64,000 nt of DNA from Rhizobium rhizoryzae (GTDB lineage: Bacteria > Pseudomonadota > Alphaproteobacteria > Rhizobiales > Rhizobiaceae), in contig NZ_CP049250.1 in NCBI RefSeq assembly GCF_011046895.1, positions 868,001 to 932,000 on the forward strand. Reading direction: 5' to 3'. Below the pieces are notes generated by a model. It was not told the DNA's origin and ran no database searches. It saw nothing but the letters and a program-made list of their open reading frames with translations. The position numbers and the translations under genes are program-made. Positions within the stretch are counted from its first letter, which is position 1, and every line of letters begins with the position of its first letter. This document shows positions 1 to 9,285 of the stretch, one piece after another.

Positions 1-18
1 TTGCAGGCCAGTGCCAGG

Positions 19-45
19 AAGCCGGCGATGTCGGCTTTCTTTTTT
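19..45 (+). terminator. Terminator-like hairpin upstream of fabB
   Basis: A 6-bp stem (AAGCCG / CGGCTT) with a 7-base loop is followed by TCTTTTTT. It would end or attenuate a transcript entering from the left. In rhizobia fabA normally lies just upstream of fabB; that gene is outside the window, so this is inference. Confidence 0.5.
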
Positions 46-70
46 CAACGACTTCAAAAGGTTCATTGTC

Positions 71-1294
71 ATGCGACGGGTAGTTGTCACGGGTTTGGGT
101 GTCGTTTCTTCAATCGGCAATAATGCCGATGAGGTGACCACCTCGCTTCGCGATGCCAAGTCCGGCATCACCTTCTCCAGCGATTTTGCCGAGCACGGCT
201 TCAAGTGCCAGGTCTGGGGCAAGCCTACCCTTGATCCGACCGAACTGGTGGATCGGCGCGCGATGCGCTTTCTCTCCCAGGGCGGCGCCTGGAACCATGT
301 TGCGATGAAGCAGGCGATTGCCGACGCAGGCCTGGAAGAAGCCGATTACGCGCAAAATGAGCGCGTTGGCATCATCATGGGCTCCGGCGGTCCTTCCACC
401 CGCCAGATCGTTGAAGCTGCCGATATCGTACGCCAGAACAACAGCCCCAAGCGCATTGGGCCGTTCGCTGTGCCGAAGGCCATGTCTTCCACTGCTTCGG
501 CAACGCTTGCCACATGGTTCAAGCTGCATGGCGTGAACTACTCGATCTCCTCAGCCTGCTCGACATCGGCGCACTGCATCGGCAATGCGGTCGAAATGAT
601 CCAATGGGGCAAGCAGGATATGGTGTTTGCCGGTGGCCACGAGGATCTGGACTGGACGATGTCCGACCTCTTCGACGCCATGGGCGCCATGTCAACGAAG
701 TACAACGACCGCGCAGAGGTTGCTTCGCGCGCGTATGATGCCAACCGAGACGGCTTTGTCATCGCCGGTGGCGCAGGCGTCCTCGTTCTCGAAGAGCTGG
801 AGCGTGCCAAGGCGCGTGGCGCGAAGATATATGCGGAAGTGGTCGGCTACGGTGCGACATCCGACGGCTACGATATGGTCGCCCCCTCCGGCGAAGGCGC
901 AATCCGCTGCATGCGGCAGGCGCTCTCTACAGTTAAAGGCGAGGTTGACTACATCAACACGCATGGCACATCCACGCCCGTGGGTGACGCCAAGGAAATG
1001 GGAGCGATCCGCGAAGTCTTCGGCTCCAAGATCCCGCACATTCAATCCACCAAGTCGTTGACGGGCCATTCTCTCGGCGCGGCCGGCGTTCAGGAATCGA
1101 TCTATTCGTTGCTGATGATGCAGGCTGGCTTCATTGGTGAAAGCGCGCATATCGAAGAGATCGATCCAGATTTTGCCGATATGCCTGTCGTTCGTCAGCG
1201 CATCGACAATGCGAAATTCGATATTGCCCTTTCCAACTCCTTCGGGTTCGGCGGCACCAACGCCACGCTCGTCTTCCAGCGCTATAACGGATAA
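71..1294 (+). CDS. fabB: Beta-ketoacyl-ACP synthase I (FabB)
   Basis: Condenses malonyl-ACP with acyl-ACP in type II fatty acid synthesis; the FabB type is needed for the unsaturated branch. The 407-residue length matches the family. The Cys-His-His catalytic triad is visible: C163 in [10 protein letters not shown]298 in [11 protein letters not shown] and H333 in [11 protein letters not shown] start at 71 ([10 protein letters not shown]) is chosen over the longer frame from 11, because the family begins at this motif and AAAAGG lies about 9 bases upstream. fabI begins 4 bases after the stop, so the two are cotranscribed, as in the rhizobial fabA-fabB-fabI order. Confidence 0.95.
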   Translation: MRRVVVTGLGVVSSIGNNADEVTTSLRDAKSGITFSSDFAEHGFKCQVWGKPTLDPTELVDRRAMRFLSQGGAWNHVAMKQAIADAGLEEADYAQNERVGIIMGSGGPSTRQIVEAADIVRQNNSPKRIGPFAVPKAMSSTASATLATWFKLHGVNYSISSACSTSAHCIGNAVEMIQWGKQDMVFAGGHEDLDWTMSDLFDAMGAMSTKYNDRAEVASRAYDANRDGFVIAGGAGVLVLEELERAKARGAKIYAEVVGYGATSDGYDMVAPSGEGAIRCMRQALSTVKGEVDYINTHGTSTPVGDAKEMGAIREVFGSKIPHIQSTKSLTGHSLGAAGVQESIYSLLMMQAGFIGESAHIEEIDPDFADMPVVRQRIDNAKFDIALSNSFGFGGTNATLVFQRYNG

Positions 1295-1298
1295 GACC

Positions 1299-2105
1299 AT
1301 GAGCGGTATCATGCAGGGAAAACGCGGGCTCATCATGGGCGTCGCGAACAATCACTCCATTGCCTGGGGCATCTCCAAGGCTGTTTCGGCGCAGGGCGCA
1401 GAGCTGGCCTTCACCTATCAGGGTGAAGCGCTGGGCCGTCGCGTCAAGCCGCTGGCAGCAGAGGTCAATTCCGATTTCGTCCTGCCCTGCGATGTCGAGG
1501 ATCTGGCATCTGTCGATGCCACGTTCGATGCCATCAAGGAGCGCTGGGGCAAGCTGGACTTCATCGTCCACGCGATCGGCTTCTCCGACAAGAACGAGCT
1601 GAAGGGCCTTTACGCGGATACGACGCGCGACAACTTCAGCCGGACCATGGTCATCTCCTGTTTCTCCTTCACGGAGATCGCAAAGCGCGCCGCAGAACTG
1701 ATGACGGACGAAGGCGCGATGCTGACGTTGACCTATGGCGGCTCGGTGCGCGTTATCCCGAACTACAACGTCATGGGCGTCGCAAAGGCAGCTCTGGAAG
1801 CGTCCGTACGCTATCTGGCCGCAGACTATGGTCCAAAGGGTATTCGCGTCAACGCGATCTCGGCTGGCCCTGTCCGGACCCTGGCCGGCGCTGGCATTTC
1901 GGATGCACGCGCTATCTACTCCTGGAACCAGAAGAATTCGCCGCTCCGCCGCACCGCGACAATCGAGGATATCGGCGGTTCCGCCCTCTATCTCCTGTCA
2001 GATCTTTCGCGCGGCGTCACGGGTGAAATCCACTACGTGGATGCGGGCTACAACATCACCTCGCTGCCCAATCTGGATCGTCTGCGCAACGCCGACTCCG
2101 AGTAA
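1299..2105 (+). CDS. fabI: Enoyl-ACP reductase (NADH) FabI
   Basis: Reduces the trans-2-enoyl-ACP double bond in the last step of each elongation cycle. It is a 268-residue short-chain dehydrogenase of the FabI branch: the nucleotide-binding segment near residues 11-25 contains GVANNHSIAWG, and the catalytic Tyr156 and Lys163 sit in YNVMGVAK with the Y-x6-K spacing of FabI. An ATG at 1311 (four codons later) is a possible alternative start. It follows fabB by 4 bases and ends before a strong terminator. Some rhizobia carry two fabI paralogues; this fabB-linked one would be the usual fabI1. Confidence 0.94.
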   Translation: MSGIMQGKRGLIMGVANNHSIAWGISKAVSAQGAELAFTYQGEALGRRVKPLAAEVNSDFVLPCDVEDLASVDATFDAIKERWGKLDFIVHAIGFSDKNELKGLYADTTRDNFSRTMVISCFSFTEIAKRAAELMTDEGAMLTLTYGGSVRVIPNYNVMGVAKAALEASVRYLAADYGPKGIRVNAISAGPVRTLAGAGISDARAIYSWNQKNSPLRRTATIEDIGGSALYLLSDLSRGVTGEIHYVDAGYNITSLPNLDRLRNADSE

Positions 2106-2125
2106 GAAACCGAGCGTCGAACAAG

Positions 2126-2160
2126 AAAGGCCCCCGAATCATCAGATCCGGGGGCCTTTT
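2126..2160 (+). terminator. Terminator of fabB-fabI, possibly bidirectional
   Basis: An 11-bp G+C-rich stem (AAAGGCCCCCG / CGGGGGCCTTT) is followed by T residues. Read in reverse it also has a short T-rich tail, so it may serve the convergent methyltransferase gene as well. Confidence 0.9.
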
Positions 2161-2181
2161 CTAATCGATGGCGACTTTGAC

Positions 2182-3198
2182 CTACTTTCGTGCCTGAAGC
2201 ACCTTGAAGCGGGCATTGCGGCAAACTTCACTGCTTTCCTTGAATTCTGCCTTCAGGACCGGCTCATAGGGCAGACCGCGGTTGGCCACCATCAGCAACT
2301 GGCCGCCGATGCGCAGCGCGCTGGATGCTGCCTTGATGAAAGCCTGGCCGATGGCTGGATCGGCCGCGTGGCCCTCATGAAATGGCGGGTTCATGATCAC
2401 GAGATCGTACTTCTCCTTGATCGGCTCAGCCACCAGATCCTGCCAGAAAAAGCGGGTCGCGAGATCCGGGCAATCGCGCGCAAGGTTCTGCTTCGCGAAC
2501 TCCAATGCACGGTGATCGGCCTCGAAGAGATCGATACGATTGGTACGCGGCGACGCTTCCTTGAGCATGACCGAGAGATAGCCCCAACCTGCGCCCAGAT
2601 CGGCTGCGTTTCCATCGAAATCGCGCGGCAGGCGGCTTGCGAGCAGCTCCGAGCCCGGATCGACATGATCGTGCGAGAAGGTTCCAGCAACGGTCTCAAA
2701 CCGATTGTCGATCAATTGCGGCTGCTTTGCGAGCTTGACCACAGCAGCCGTAACGTCTGCCGGTCTTGTGAACCAGGCGACAACCCCGTGATACTTCGGC
2801 ATGTGCTCCACGTCGAAGCCAAGATTGGCGAGCTGCTTGCGAAGCGGCTGGATGCCGTCTTCCTTGGCGCCGGCCAGAACAATGACCCCGCCGTCGCGCA
2901 CACGCGTCAGGGCTTCGGCAACATTTTGCTCGTTTTCGCCTTTGTGCTTGCTGCACAGGATCAGCGCACCATCAAAGTTCTCGCCTTCAACTTCCGGAAC
3001 CACACGGGCACCGGTCGCGCTCAAGGGACGAAAGAGAGGGCGAAGCGGCTGGATGTTCAGGATCTCAGCCTTGAAGTCCTCGGGTAAACGAGGCGCCACT
3101 TCCGCAGCAAGAAAGAGGAAGCGGCTGCCCTCGCCCGGCGCGTCCAGCGTGCCAATGGCGAAGGGATGAAACAGTGTTTTAGCGGCGTCGCGGATCAT
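2182..3198 (-). CDS. RsmC-like class I SAM-dependent methyltransferase
   Basis: A 338-residue methyltransferase with the two-lobed RsmC/RlmG architecture: a degenerate N-terminal lobe and a C-terminal catalytic Rossmann domain. Motif I is ADLGAGWGYLS (about 199-209). Motif IV is NPPFHEG (270-276), the N-P-P-F form typical of enzymes that methylate exocyclic amino groups of guanine or adenine in RNA. RsmC makes m2G1207 in 16S rRNA; the family is clear, but the exact target here is inferred. It lies convergent to fabI and downstream of pnp, from which a terminator separates it. Confidence 0.8.
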   Translation of the reverse strand: MIRDAAKTLFHPFAIGTLDAPGEGSRFLFLAAEVAPRLPEDFKAEILNIQPLRPLFRPLSATGARVVPEVEGENFDGALILCSKHKGENEQNVAEALTRVRDGGVIVLAGAKEDGIQPLRKQLANLGFDVEHMPKYHGVVAWFTRPADVTAAVVKLAKQPQLIDNRFETVAGTFSHDHVDPGSELLASRLPRDFDGNAADLGAGWGYLSVMLKEASPRTNRIDLFEADHRALEFAKQNLARDCPDLATRFFWQDLVAEPIKEKYDLVIMNPPFHEGHAADPAIGQAFIKAASSALRIGGQLLMVANRGLPYEPVLKAEFKESSEVCRNARFKVLQARK

Positions 3199-3267
3199 GG
3201 TGGGTTCCGGGTCTTAGAGCTTTTCCGGTCAACCGGATCATTGATTATGCTCTATGTCTTTGTTTCT

Positions 3268-3315
3268 ACGCAGTCCGGACGCAAAACCGCTAACGCATTT
3301 TTGCTCGGACGTGCT
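3268..3315. repeat. Palindromic intergenic repeat, copy 1
   Basis: An imperfect inverted repeat: ACGCAGTCCG on the left pairs with CGGACGTGC on the right, with an inner GCAAAACCGCT core facing GCATTTTTGC. The same core and design recur at 55234-55280. It resembles the short palindromic mosaic elements (RIME-like) known between genes in Rhizobiaceae. Family assignment is inference. Confidence 0.6.
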
Positions 3316-3325
3316 CCGGGATAGC

Positions 3326-3354
3326 AAAAGGGCGCGGAAACGATCCCGCGCCCC
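3326..3354 (-). terminator. Terminator of pnp
   Basis: On the reverse strand a stem GGGCGCGG / CCGCGCCC is followed by TTTT (plus-strand 3326-3329). It lies 24 bases past the pnp stop. Confidence 0.8.
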
Positions 3355-3377
3355 AAGAATGGTCTCAAGAAGAAACC

Positions 3378-5513
3378 TTATTCAGCGGCAGCGTCGCCTT
3401 CAGCCTTCTTGATTTCCTGGCCGGTTGCCTGATCGACAACCTTCATGGACAGGCGAACCTTGCCACGCTCATCGAAGCCCATCAGCTTGACCCATACCTT
3501 GTCGCCTTCCTTGACGACGTCGGAGGTCTTGGCAACGCGCTCGGAAGCCAGCTGCGAGATGTGAACGAGGCCGTCACGTGCGCCGAAGAAGTTGACGAAT
3601 GCGCCGAAGTCGGCCGTCTTCACGACGGTGCCTTCGTAGATCTGACCAACTTCCGGCTCTGCCACGATGGAATGGATCCACTTGCGGGCTGCCTCAATTT
3701 CCTTGCCGGAAGCAGATGCGATCTTGACCGTACCGTCGTCCTCGATGTTGATCTTGGCGCCGGTCTTCTCAACGATTTCGCGGATGACCTTACCGCCCGA
3801 ACCGATGACTTCACGGATCTTGTCGACCGGGATGTTCATGACTTCGATGCGCGGTGCGAATTCGCCCAGCTGACCACGGCTTTCGGTGATGGCCTTGGCC
3901 ATTTCGCCGAGAATGTGGTTACGGCCACCCTTGGCCTGGTTGAGAGCGACCTTCATGATCTCTTCGGTAATACCGGCGATCTTGATGTCCATCTGCAGCG
4001 AGGTGATGCCCGCTTCGGTGCCGGCCACCTTGAAGTCCATGTCGCCGAGGTGATCTTCGTCACCCAAGATGTCGGAGAGAACCGCAAAGCGCTCACCTTC
4101 GAGGATGAGGCCCATGGCGATACCGGCAACCGGCTTGGCCAAAGGAACGCCTGCGTCCATGAGCGCCAGCGAGGTGCCGCAAACGGTTGCCATGGAGGAC
4201 GAACCGTTGGACTCGGTGATTTCAGACACGACGCGCAGAGTGTAGGGGAACTGTTCCGGCGTGGGCAGCATCGGGTGGATAGCGCGCCATGCGAGCTTGC
4301 CATGGCCGATTTCGCGGCGGCCCGGGGAGCCCATGCGGCCAGTTTCACCGACAGAATAGGGCGGGAAGTTGTAGTGGAGCATGAACTGCTCCTTGTACAT
4401 GCCCGTCAGGCTGTCGACATACTGCTCGTCTTCGCCCGTGCCGAGCGTTGCAACGACCAGAGCCTGCGTTTCGCCGCGGGTAAAGAGAGCGGAACCGTGT
4501 GTGCGCGGCAGGATGCCAACTTCCGAAATGATCGGACGAACGGTTTCGAGGTCGCGACCGTCGATGCGGCTCTTGGTGTCGAGGATGTTCCAGCGAACGA
4601 TCTTGGCCTGCAGGTGCTTGAACACGGCTGCAACCACTTCGGGCGCATACTTGGCTTCGCCTTCGGCAGGCAGGAAGTGTGCCTTGACCTTTGCCTTGAC
4701 GGCATCAACGGCAGCGTAGCGGTCAGCCTTCTGGGTGATCTTGTAGGCGTCACGCAGTTCGGCTTCGGCAAGCTTCAGCATTTCGGCTTCGAGTTCGGAA
4801 TGATCTTCCGGTTCGAACTCGCGCGGCTCCTTGGCAGCCACTTCAGCCAGCTTGATGATGGCGTCGATGACCGGCTGGAAACCCTTGTGGCCGAACATGA
4901 CGGCGCCAAGCATGACTTCTTCGTTGAGTTCCTTGGCTTCGGACTCAACCATCAGAACCGCGTCGGATGTACCGGCGACAACGAGGTCGAGCGTCGACTC
5001 GTCCATCTCGTCCAGATGCGGGTTCAGAACGTATTCGCCATTGATGTAGCCAACGCGTGCGCCGCCAACCGGGCCCATGAACGGAACGCCGGACAGCGTC
5101 AGGGCAGCAGAGGTAGCAACCATGGACAGGATGTCCGGGTTGTTTTCCAGGTCATGCTGAATGACGGTGACGACAACCTGCGTGTCGTTCTTGTAGCCTT
5201 CCGGGAAGAGCGGACGGATTGGACGGTCGATCAGGCGCGAAACCAGCGTTTCGTTCTCCGAAGGACGGCCTTCACGCTTGAAATAGCCGCCCGGGATCTT
5301 GCCGGCAGCATAGGTCTTTTCCTGATAGTTGACGGTCAGCGGGAAGAAGTCCTGGCCCGGCTTCGGCTCCTTGGCAGAGACCACAGTCGCCAAGACCACG
5401 GTTTCGCCATAGGTGGCGATGACGGCGCCATCCGCCTGACGAGCAACCTTGCCGGTTTCCAGTCTGAGCGTGCGGCCTGCCCACTCGATTTCGACAGCAT
5501 GTGTGTTGAACAT
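3378..5513 (-). CDS. pnp: Polyribonucleotide nucleotidyltransferase (PNPase)
   Basis: A 3'-5' phosphorolytic exoribonuclease and degradosome component. The 711 residues match the family. Domain order: RNase PH 1 (about 13-145), helical linker, RNase PH 2 (about 325-460), KH domain (about 551-610, with [12 protein letters not shown]) and S1 domain (about 620-690). Acidic Glu/Ala residues end the protein. Translation is placed at [11 protein letters not shown] (5513), where homologues start; the frame stays open for 23 more codons upstream, but those do not resemble PNPase. It lies downstream of rpsO in the conserved truB-rpsO-pnp order. A hairpin in the leader suggests RNase III-type autocontrol as in E. 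coli. Confidence 0.97.
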   Translation of the reverse strand: MFNTHAVEIEWAGRTLRLETGKVARQADGAVIATYGETVVLATVVSAKEPKPGQDFFPLTVNYQEKTYAAGKIPGGYFKREGRPSENETLVSRLIDRPIRPLFPEGYKNDTQVVVTVIQHDLENNPDILSMVATSAALTLSGVPFMGPVGGARVGYINGEYVLNPHLDEMDESTLDLVVAGTSDAVLMVESEAKELNEEVMLGAVMFGHKGFQPVIDAIIKLAEVAAKEPREFEPEDHSELEAEMLKLAEAELRDAYKITQKADRYAAVDAVKAKVKAHFLPAEGEAKYAPEVVAAVFKHLQAKIVRWNILDTKSRIDGRDLETVRPIISEVGILPRTHGSALFTRGETQALVVATLGTGEDEQYVDSLTGMYKEQFMLHYNFPPYSVGETGRMGSPGRREIGHGKLAWRAIHPMLPTPEQFPYTLRVVSEITESNGSSSMATVCGTSLALMDAGVPLAKPVAGIAMGLILEGERFAVLSDILGDEDHLGDMDFKVAGTEAGITSLQMDIKIAGITEEIMKVALNQAKGGRNHILGEMAKAITESRGQLGEFAPRIEVMNIPVDKIREVIGSGGKVIREIVEKTGAKINIEDDGTVKIASASGKEIEAARKWIHSIVAEPEVGQIYEGTVVKTADFGAFVNFFGARDGLVHISQLASERVAKTSDVVKEGDKVWVKLMGFDERGKVRLSMKVVDQATGQEIKKAEGDAAAE

Positions 5514-5780
5514 GATTTTCAGTCCTTCATGCGCGGCGGCCTTGCACCTCACCCGCCAAGGGGAGCATGCCGAAAGCCGCATCCAGCGCTTCGTGTGACG
5601 AGATCACGGGCAAGACAACAAGAGGCTTTCAATGAGCCAGACTATGTGCCTGGCGAAAGCATCCGGCAATCCTGCCCCATGACAGGTCATCGGTTAAGTT
5701 AGCAGGAACGGCGGATCCGGGCCTGCCAAGTCTGCCGCAATCCATGCGGCCGTTTCCGGGTCTTGCGCCCGGATGAAATG

Positions 5781-5809
5781 CGGCGAACGACCCTTTGGAT
5801 CGTCCGCCG
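5781..5809 (-). promoter_or_regulatory. rpsO-pnp intergenic hairpin
   Basis: A 13-position stem with 11 pairs and a 3-base loop (5781-5793 with 5797-5809) starts 10 bases after the rpsO stop. No T-run follows, so it does not look like a simple terminator. In E. coli the same interval carries RNase III-cleaved stem-loops through which PNPase controls its own mRNA; an equivalent role here is inferred. The rest of the 305-base interval (5514-5818) shows no gene. Confidence 0.5.
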
Positions 5810-5818
5810 AATCTGGTC

Positions 5819-6088
5819 TTAGCGACGGATACCGAGGCTCGAGATGAGCTTCGTGTAACGGCCTTCGTCCTTCTTCTTCAAGTAGTCGAGCAGCGAACGG
5901 CGGCTCGAGACCATCTTGAGAAGGCCACGACGGGAGTGGTTGTCCTTCTTGTGGCCCTTGAAGTGCTCGGTGAGGTTGTTGATCCGCTCGGTCAGGATAG
6001 CAACCTGGATTTCCGGAGAACCGGTATCACCTTCAACGGTTGCGTATTCCTTGATGAGGGCAGCCTTACGCTCTGCAGTGATCGACAT
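5819..6088 (-). CDS. rpsO: 30S ribosomal protein S15
   Basis: Primary 16S rRNA-binding protein of the small subunit platform. It has 89 residues, the standard length. Typical S15 features are the N-terminal [11 protein letters not shown], the [11 protein letters not shown] segment, [12 protein letters not shown] and the C-terminal [10 protein letters not shown]. The start at 6088 is chosen because AGAAAGGA lies upstream and the family starts here; the frame is open 29 codons further but without similarity. Confidence 0.98.
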   Translation of the reverse strand: MSITAERKAALIKEYATVEGDTGSPEIQVAILTERINNLTEHFKGHKKDNHSRRGLLKMVSSRRSLLDYLKKKDEGRYTKLISSLGIRR

Positions 6089-6248
6089 CGGACAATCCTT
6101 TCTGAAATTTAGGAATAAAGACACCAAAGGCCGGGATGTCGTCCAGCCTTGGCCATGAACGCAAAGGGCACGCACAAGCGCACCCTAGCTGGCCGTGGCT
6201 ATAAACCATTCGGCCATTGATGGGAAGAGCTATGTTAGTTGCCGCAAA

Positions 6249-7178
6249 TCAGGCGAAAACGCGCTTCGGCCGGAACTCGCCCTGTCCGATTTCGCCGATT
6301 GCTACCAGCTTGCCACCGGCAAGCGCCACGGCCTCCGGCTCATCGACGGGCGCATCGCGTCCACGCAGAATGATCGGATTGCCCATGCGAATACGATGGG
6401 CCTGATCATCGCTGATGCGGATCTGCGGCAGCGCAGACAAGGCCTCGCTCGTCTCCATGAGGAATGCGTCGAGTGCTGCCAGACGCTCGTCACGGTCCTC
6501 GATCTCTTCCAGAGCCACCAGTTCCGCCAGTGGCACCATCGCCTCTTCAGCGAAAGGCGCTACAAACGTACGACGGAGGCCTGAAATGTGGCCGTAGCAT
6601 CCAAGGTCGCGGCCAAAATCGCGCGCCAGCGAACGAACATAGGTTCCCTTGCCGCATTCGACTTCGAAGAAGGCGCGATCTTTTTCCGCCTTCAACAGCG
6701 TCAACCGGTGGATCTCGACCTCTCGAGACGGAATTTCGACCGTCTCGCCGTCACGCGCCAGATCGTAGGCGCGCTCCCCAGCAATCTTGATCGCCGAAAA
6801 CTGCGGAGGAACCTGGCTGATGACGCCCGTATAATTCGGCAGCAGCGCCAGGATCTCTTCCTCTGAGGGACGCTTGTCAGAGGTTTGCGTCACCTCGCCT
6901 TCCAGATCGTCGCTCGTGCGCTCTTCGCCCCAGGAAACCGTGAACTCATAGATCTTGCGCCCATCCATGACGTAAGGCACGGTCTTGGTCGCATCGCCCA
7001 GAGCGATCGGCAACATGCCAGATGCAAGCGGATCGAGCGTACCGGCATGGCCGGCCTTCTGGGCGTTGAACAGCCATTTGATCTTGCCCACGGCTTCGGT
7101 GGAGCCAAAATCAACGGGCTTGTCGAGAACGAGCCAGCCGGAAATGGCCCGGCCCTTGGGTTTACGCGGTTTGGACAT
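6249..7178 (-). CDS. truB: tRNA pseudouridine(55) synthase TruB
   Basis: Makes pseudouridine 55 in the T-loop of tRNAs. It has 309 residues from the chosen ATG at 7178, with catalytic Asp49 in [12 protein letters not shown] and the conserved [10 protein letters not shown] near the N-terminus. A C-terminal PUA-like region ends in [10 protein letters not shown]. The start at 7178 sits 7 bases after the rbfA stop; an ATG at 7202 would overlap rbfA and adds only TKTNKSK. It forms a tight unit with rbfA. Confidence 0.95.
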   Translation of the reverse strand: MSKPRKPKGRAISGWLVLDKPVDFGSTEAVGKIKWLFNAQKAGHAGTLDPLASGMLPIALGDATKTVPYVMDGRKIYEFTVSWGEERTSDDLEGEVTQTSDKRPSEEEILALLPNYTGVISQVPPQFSAIKIAGERAYDLARDGETVEIPSREVEIHRLTLLKAEKDRAFFEVECGKGTYVRSLARDFGRDLGCYGHISGLRRTFVAPFAEEAMVPLAELVALEEIEDRDERLAALDAFLMETSEALSALPQIRISDDQAHRIRMGNPIILRGRDAPVDEPEAVALAGGKLVAIGEIGQGEFRPKRVFA

Positions 7179-7185
7179 CTTGCTC

Positions 7186-7602
7186 TTATTCGTTTTCGTC
7201 ATCTTTTTCAGCATCAGCGGCGAGATCGCGGCTGACTTCCGGTGAGCGCAGAAGCTCATCGATTTTCTTGTAGTTGTCGAAGCTCGTATCGTCGCGGAAG
7301 CGAACTTCGGGCATGTATTTCATCTGGCGAAGTGCGCCGCCCATACGTCCGCGAATGAATTTCGCGTTGCGGTTCAAGGCTTCGATAACCTTGGCATGAT
7401 CGGACACGCCGAGCGGTGTGACATAGGCGGTTGCGATCTTGAGATCAGGTGACATGCGCACTTCCGAAACAGAAATGACCGTACGCTCGATGATATCGTC
7501 GCGCACTTCGCCCCGCTGCAGGACTTGCGTGATAGCGGCACGGACCTGTTCGCCAACGCGCAGCATGCGCTGGGAAGGCGCTGAAGAAGTTGCTTTGCTC
7601 AT
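7186..7602 (-). CDS. rbfA: Ribosome-binding factor A
   Basis: A 138-residue KH-like cold-shock and 30S maturation factor. The N-terminus [15 protein letters not shown] and the segment [20 protein letters not shown] are typical, as is [17 protein letters not shown] charged tail (EKDDENE) ends the protein. AAGGAAAG upstream serves as ribosome site. infB usually precedes rbfA; here a 467-base gap and a divergent gene come first, so rbfA-truB must have its own promoter. Confidence 0.95.
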   Translation of the reverse strand: MSKATSSAPSQRMLRVGEQVRAAITQVLQRGEVRDDIIERTVISVSEVRMSPDLKIATAYVTPLGVSDHAKVIEALNRNAKFIRGRMGGALRQMKYMPEVRFRDDTSFDNYKKIDELLRSPEVSRDLAADAEKDDENE

Positions 7603-8069
7603 TGTTGTTTTTCTTTCCTTCGGCCAATCTCAAGATGCCAGAATAGCAGAATCCGGACCGGTTGGCGCGGGCAGGCGTGCTCAATGCCTCGCTTGATGCC
7701 AAACGTCAAGGTTTCCGGGCAAATCTGCCTGACATGCGTTCACGAAGAGCTGAGTTTTTCGATAACCCAACCCTACGAATTTTTGACCTGATGCGTTACC
7801 GTGTCGCACATCGAACTTGACGTTTTATGAGAATCCTCCATTTTAACCGCTGTCTCCCCCATGGCTAAACCGAAGCCGGGGATTGAACATTGGTGCCGGG
7901 CCCCTCTGGCGAGAGTTTTTACGGCGCTCTCGCGATGTCGGTACCGCCTGCAGCATAGCCGGCGGATAACAAACATGACCTACTATCCAATCCGTTCGAC
8001 GGGTGACGCCCTGCGCGTGCCCGCAACTTTTTGCATGCCCTCCTTCGCGAATAGCCAGGAGGTGCAGCC
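7603..8069. other. Divergent intergenic region rbfA / terC-like gene
   Basis: This 467-base stretch has no convincing gene. It must carry the promoters of rbfA and the DUF475 gene. On the plus strand a perfect 7-bp stem GCGAGAG (7909-7915) / CTCTCGC (7927-7933) lies in the presumed leader of the downstream gene, next to a G+C-rich segment (7875-7910) that can also pair. A metal-sensing leader would suit a TerC-type gene, but the GGGGAGUA signature of the yybP-ykoY riboswitch is not present. Confidence 0.4.
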
Positions 8070-9140
8070 ATGAGCAGTTCCTCATCCTCCACCCTCGGTT
8101 ATTTTCGATGGGCATTCATCGTCACCTTTGTCGGACTTGTGCTGGGTGGCGTTCTCGGCTGGCAGTCGACGGGAACCGTGAGCGGAACCCTCACGGTCTT
8201 CTTTATCTGTGCGGTCCTGGCCGTGCTGGAGATTTCCCTGTCATTCGATAACGCCATCGTCAATGCGAACAAGCTCAAAGACATGACGCCCGTGTGGCAG
8301 CAGCGCTTCCTGACATGGGGCATCCTGATTGCCGTCTTCGGCATGCGTATCGTCTTCCCGCTACTGATCGTCGTGATCGCAGCAGGCATTGGACCCATTG
8401 ATGCCATCGTTCTGGCGGCATCGCGTCCGGAAGAATATTCACGTATCATGCACGAGGCGCATCTGCCGATCGCCGCGTTCGGCGGTACCTTCCTGATGAT
8501 GGTCGGCCTCACCTTCTTCTTCAACCATGAGAAGGATGTGCACTGGGTGGAGTTTCTCGAAAGCCGTGTTGCACGTTTTGCGACGATCAAGGGCGTCGAG
8601 ATCGCCTTCGTCCTGCTGCTGATCATGCTGTTCTCGCAATTGCTGCCGGAAGCCGATGCCTCGACCTTCGTGCATGCAGCAGTCTACGGCCTCCTGACCT
8701 TCCTTCTGGTGGAAGTGCTGGGCGGCGTTCTTGATGCGTCCCAGAAGACAATGAGCGAAGCGGCCAAAGGTGGCCTCGGAGCCTTCATCTATCTCGAAGT
8801 GCTCGATGCCAGCTTCTCCTTCGATGGCGTGATCGGGGCTTTCGCCCTGACGCAGAACCTGTTCATCATCGCCATCGGCCTCGGTATCGGCGCCATGTAT
8901 GTGCGCTCGATGACCATCATGCTGGTGGAGAAGGGCACGCTTGCAGAGTATCGCTACCTGGAACACGGCGCATTCTATGCCATCCTGATCCTCTCGGTCA
9001 TCATGTATGTACAGACGCTGTATCATATCCCGGAGGTCATTACCGGTCTCGGCGGCGCAGGTCTGATTGGTCTCTCGCTCTGGTCGTCCATCCGCTACAA
9101 TCGACGTGAACAGGCACATGGTGCCGAAGCACTGACTTGA
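8070..9140 (+). CDS. TerC/Alx-type integral membrane protein (DUF475)
   Basis: A 356-residue membrane protein with about nine hydrophobic segments. The two TerC-family signatures are EISLSFDNAIVNA (about 52-64) and LDASFSFDGVIGAFA (about 235-249), whose acidic residues in membrane helices are thought to bind metal. Relatives include TerC and the Mn2+ exporter Alx, so a role in metal ion efflux or metal loading at the membrane is likely but not proven. A strong AGGAGGT lies 8 bases before the ATG. It is monocistronic, with a terminator right after it. Confidence 0.85.
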   Translation: MSSSSSSTLGYFRWAFIVTFVGLVLGGVLGWQSTGTVSGTLTVFFICAVLAVLEISLSFDNAIVNANKLKDMTPVWQQRFLTWGILIAVFGMRIVFPLLIVVIAAGIGPIDAIVLAASRPEEYSRIMHEAHLPIAAFGGTFLMMVGLTFFFNHEKDVHWVEFLESRVARFATIKGVEIAFVLLLIMLFSQLLPEADASTFVHAAVYGLLTFLLVEVLGGVLDASQKTMSEAAKGGLGAFIYLEVLDASFSFDGVIGAFALTQNLFIIAIGLGIGAMYVRSMTIMLVEKGTLAEYRYLEHGAFYAILILSVIMYVQTLYHIPEVITGLGGAGLIGLSLWSSIRYNRREQAHGAEALT

Positions 9141-9153
9141 GTTCAGACACGAT

Positions 9154-9184
9154 ATCGGGCCCTTGATGGGCCCGGTTTCATTTT
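9154..9184 (+). terminator. Terminator of the DUF475 gene
   Basis: Stem CGGGCCC / GGGCCCG with a 5-base loop, then TTTCATTTT. Confidence 0.85.
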
Positions 9185-9285
9185 GCAGGTATCATGACAT
9201 AACCGTAATAAAACATGACTTTTAAATACAGGAATTGACCGCTATTCAGGGAGGCAGATTGCTTCTCAATTTTCAGGAATTTGCC

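Noticed and set aside
1735..3087. A 450-codon plus-strand frame spanning the end of fabI and the methyltransferase gene
   Set aside because: It crosses a strong terminator and overlaps two well-supported genes in other frames.
3561..5702. A very long open frame (713 codons) opposite pnp on the plus strand
   Set aside because: It mirrors the codon structure of pnp, has no ribosome site, and its protein looks like no known family. pnp itself is unambiguous.
7861..8069. yybP-ykoY (manganese) riboswitch before the TerC-type gene
   Set aside because: Such genes often have one, and a CUGGCGAGAG stretch is suggestive, but the required GGGGAGUA-type motif and paired geometry are not found.
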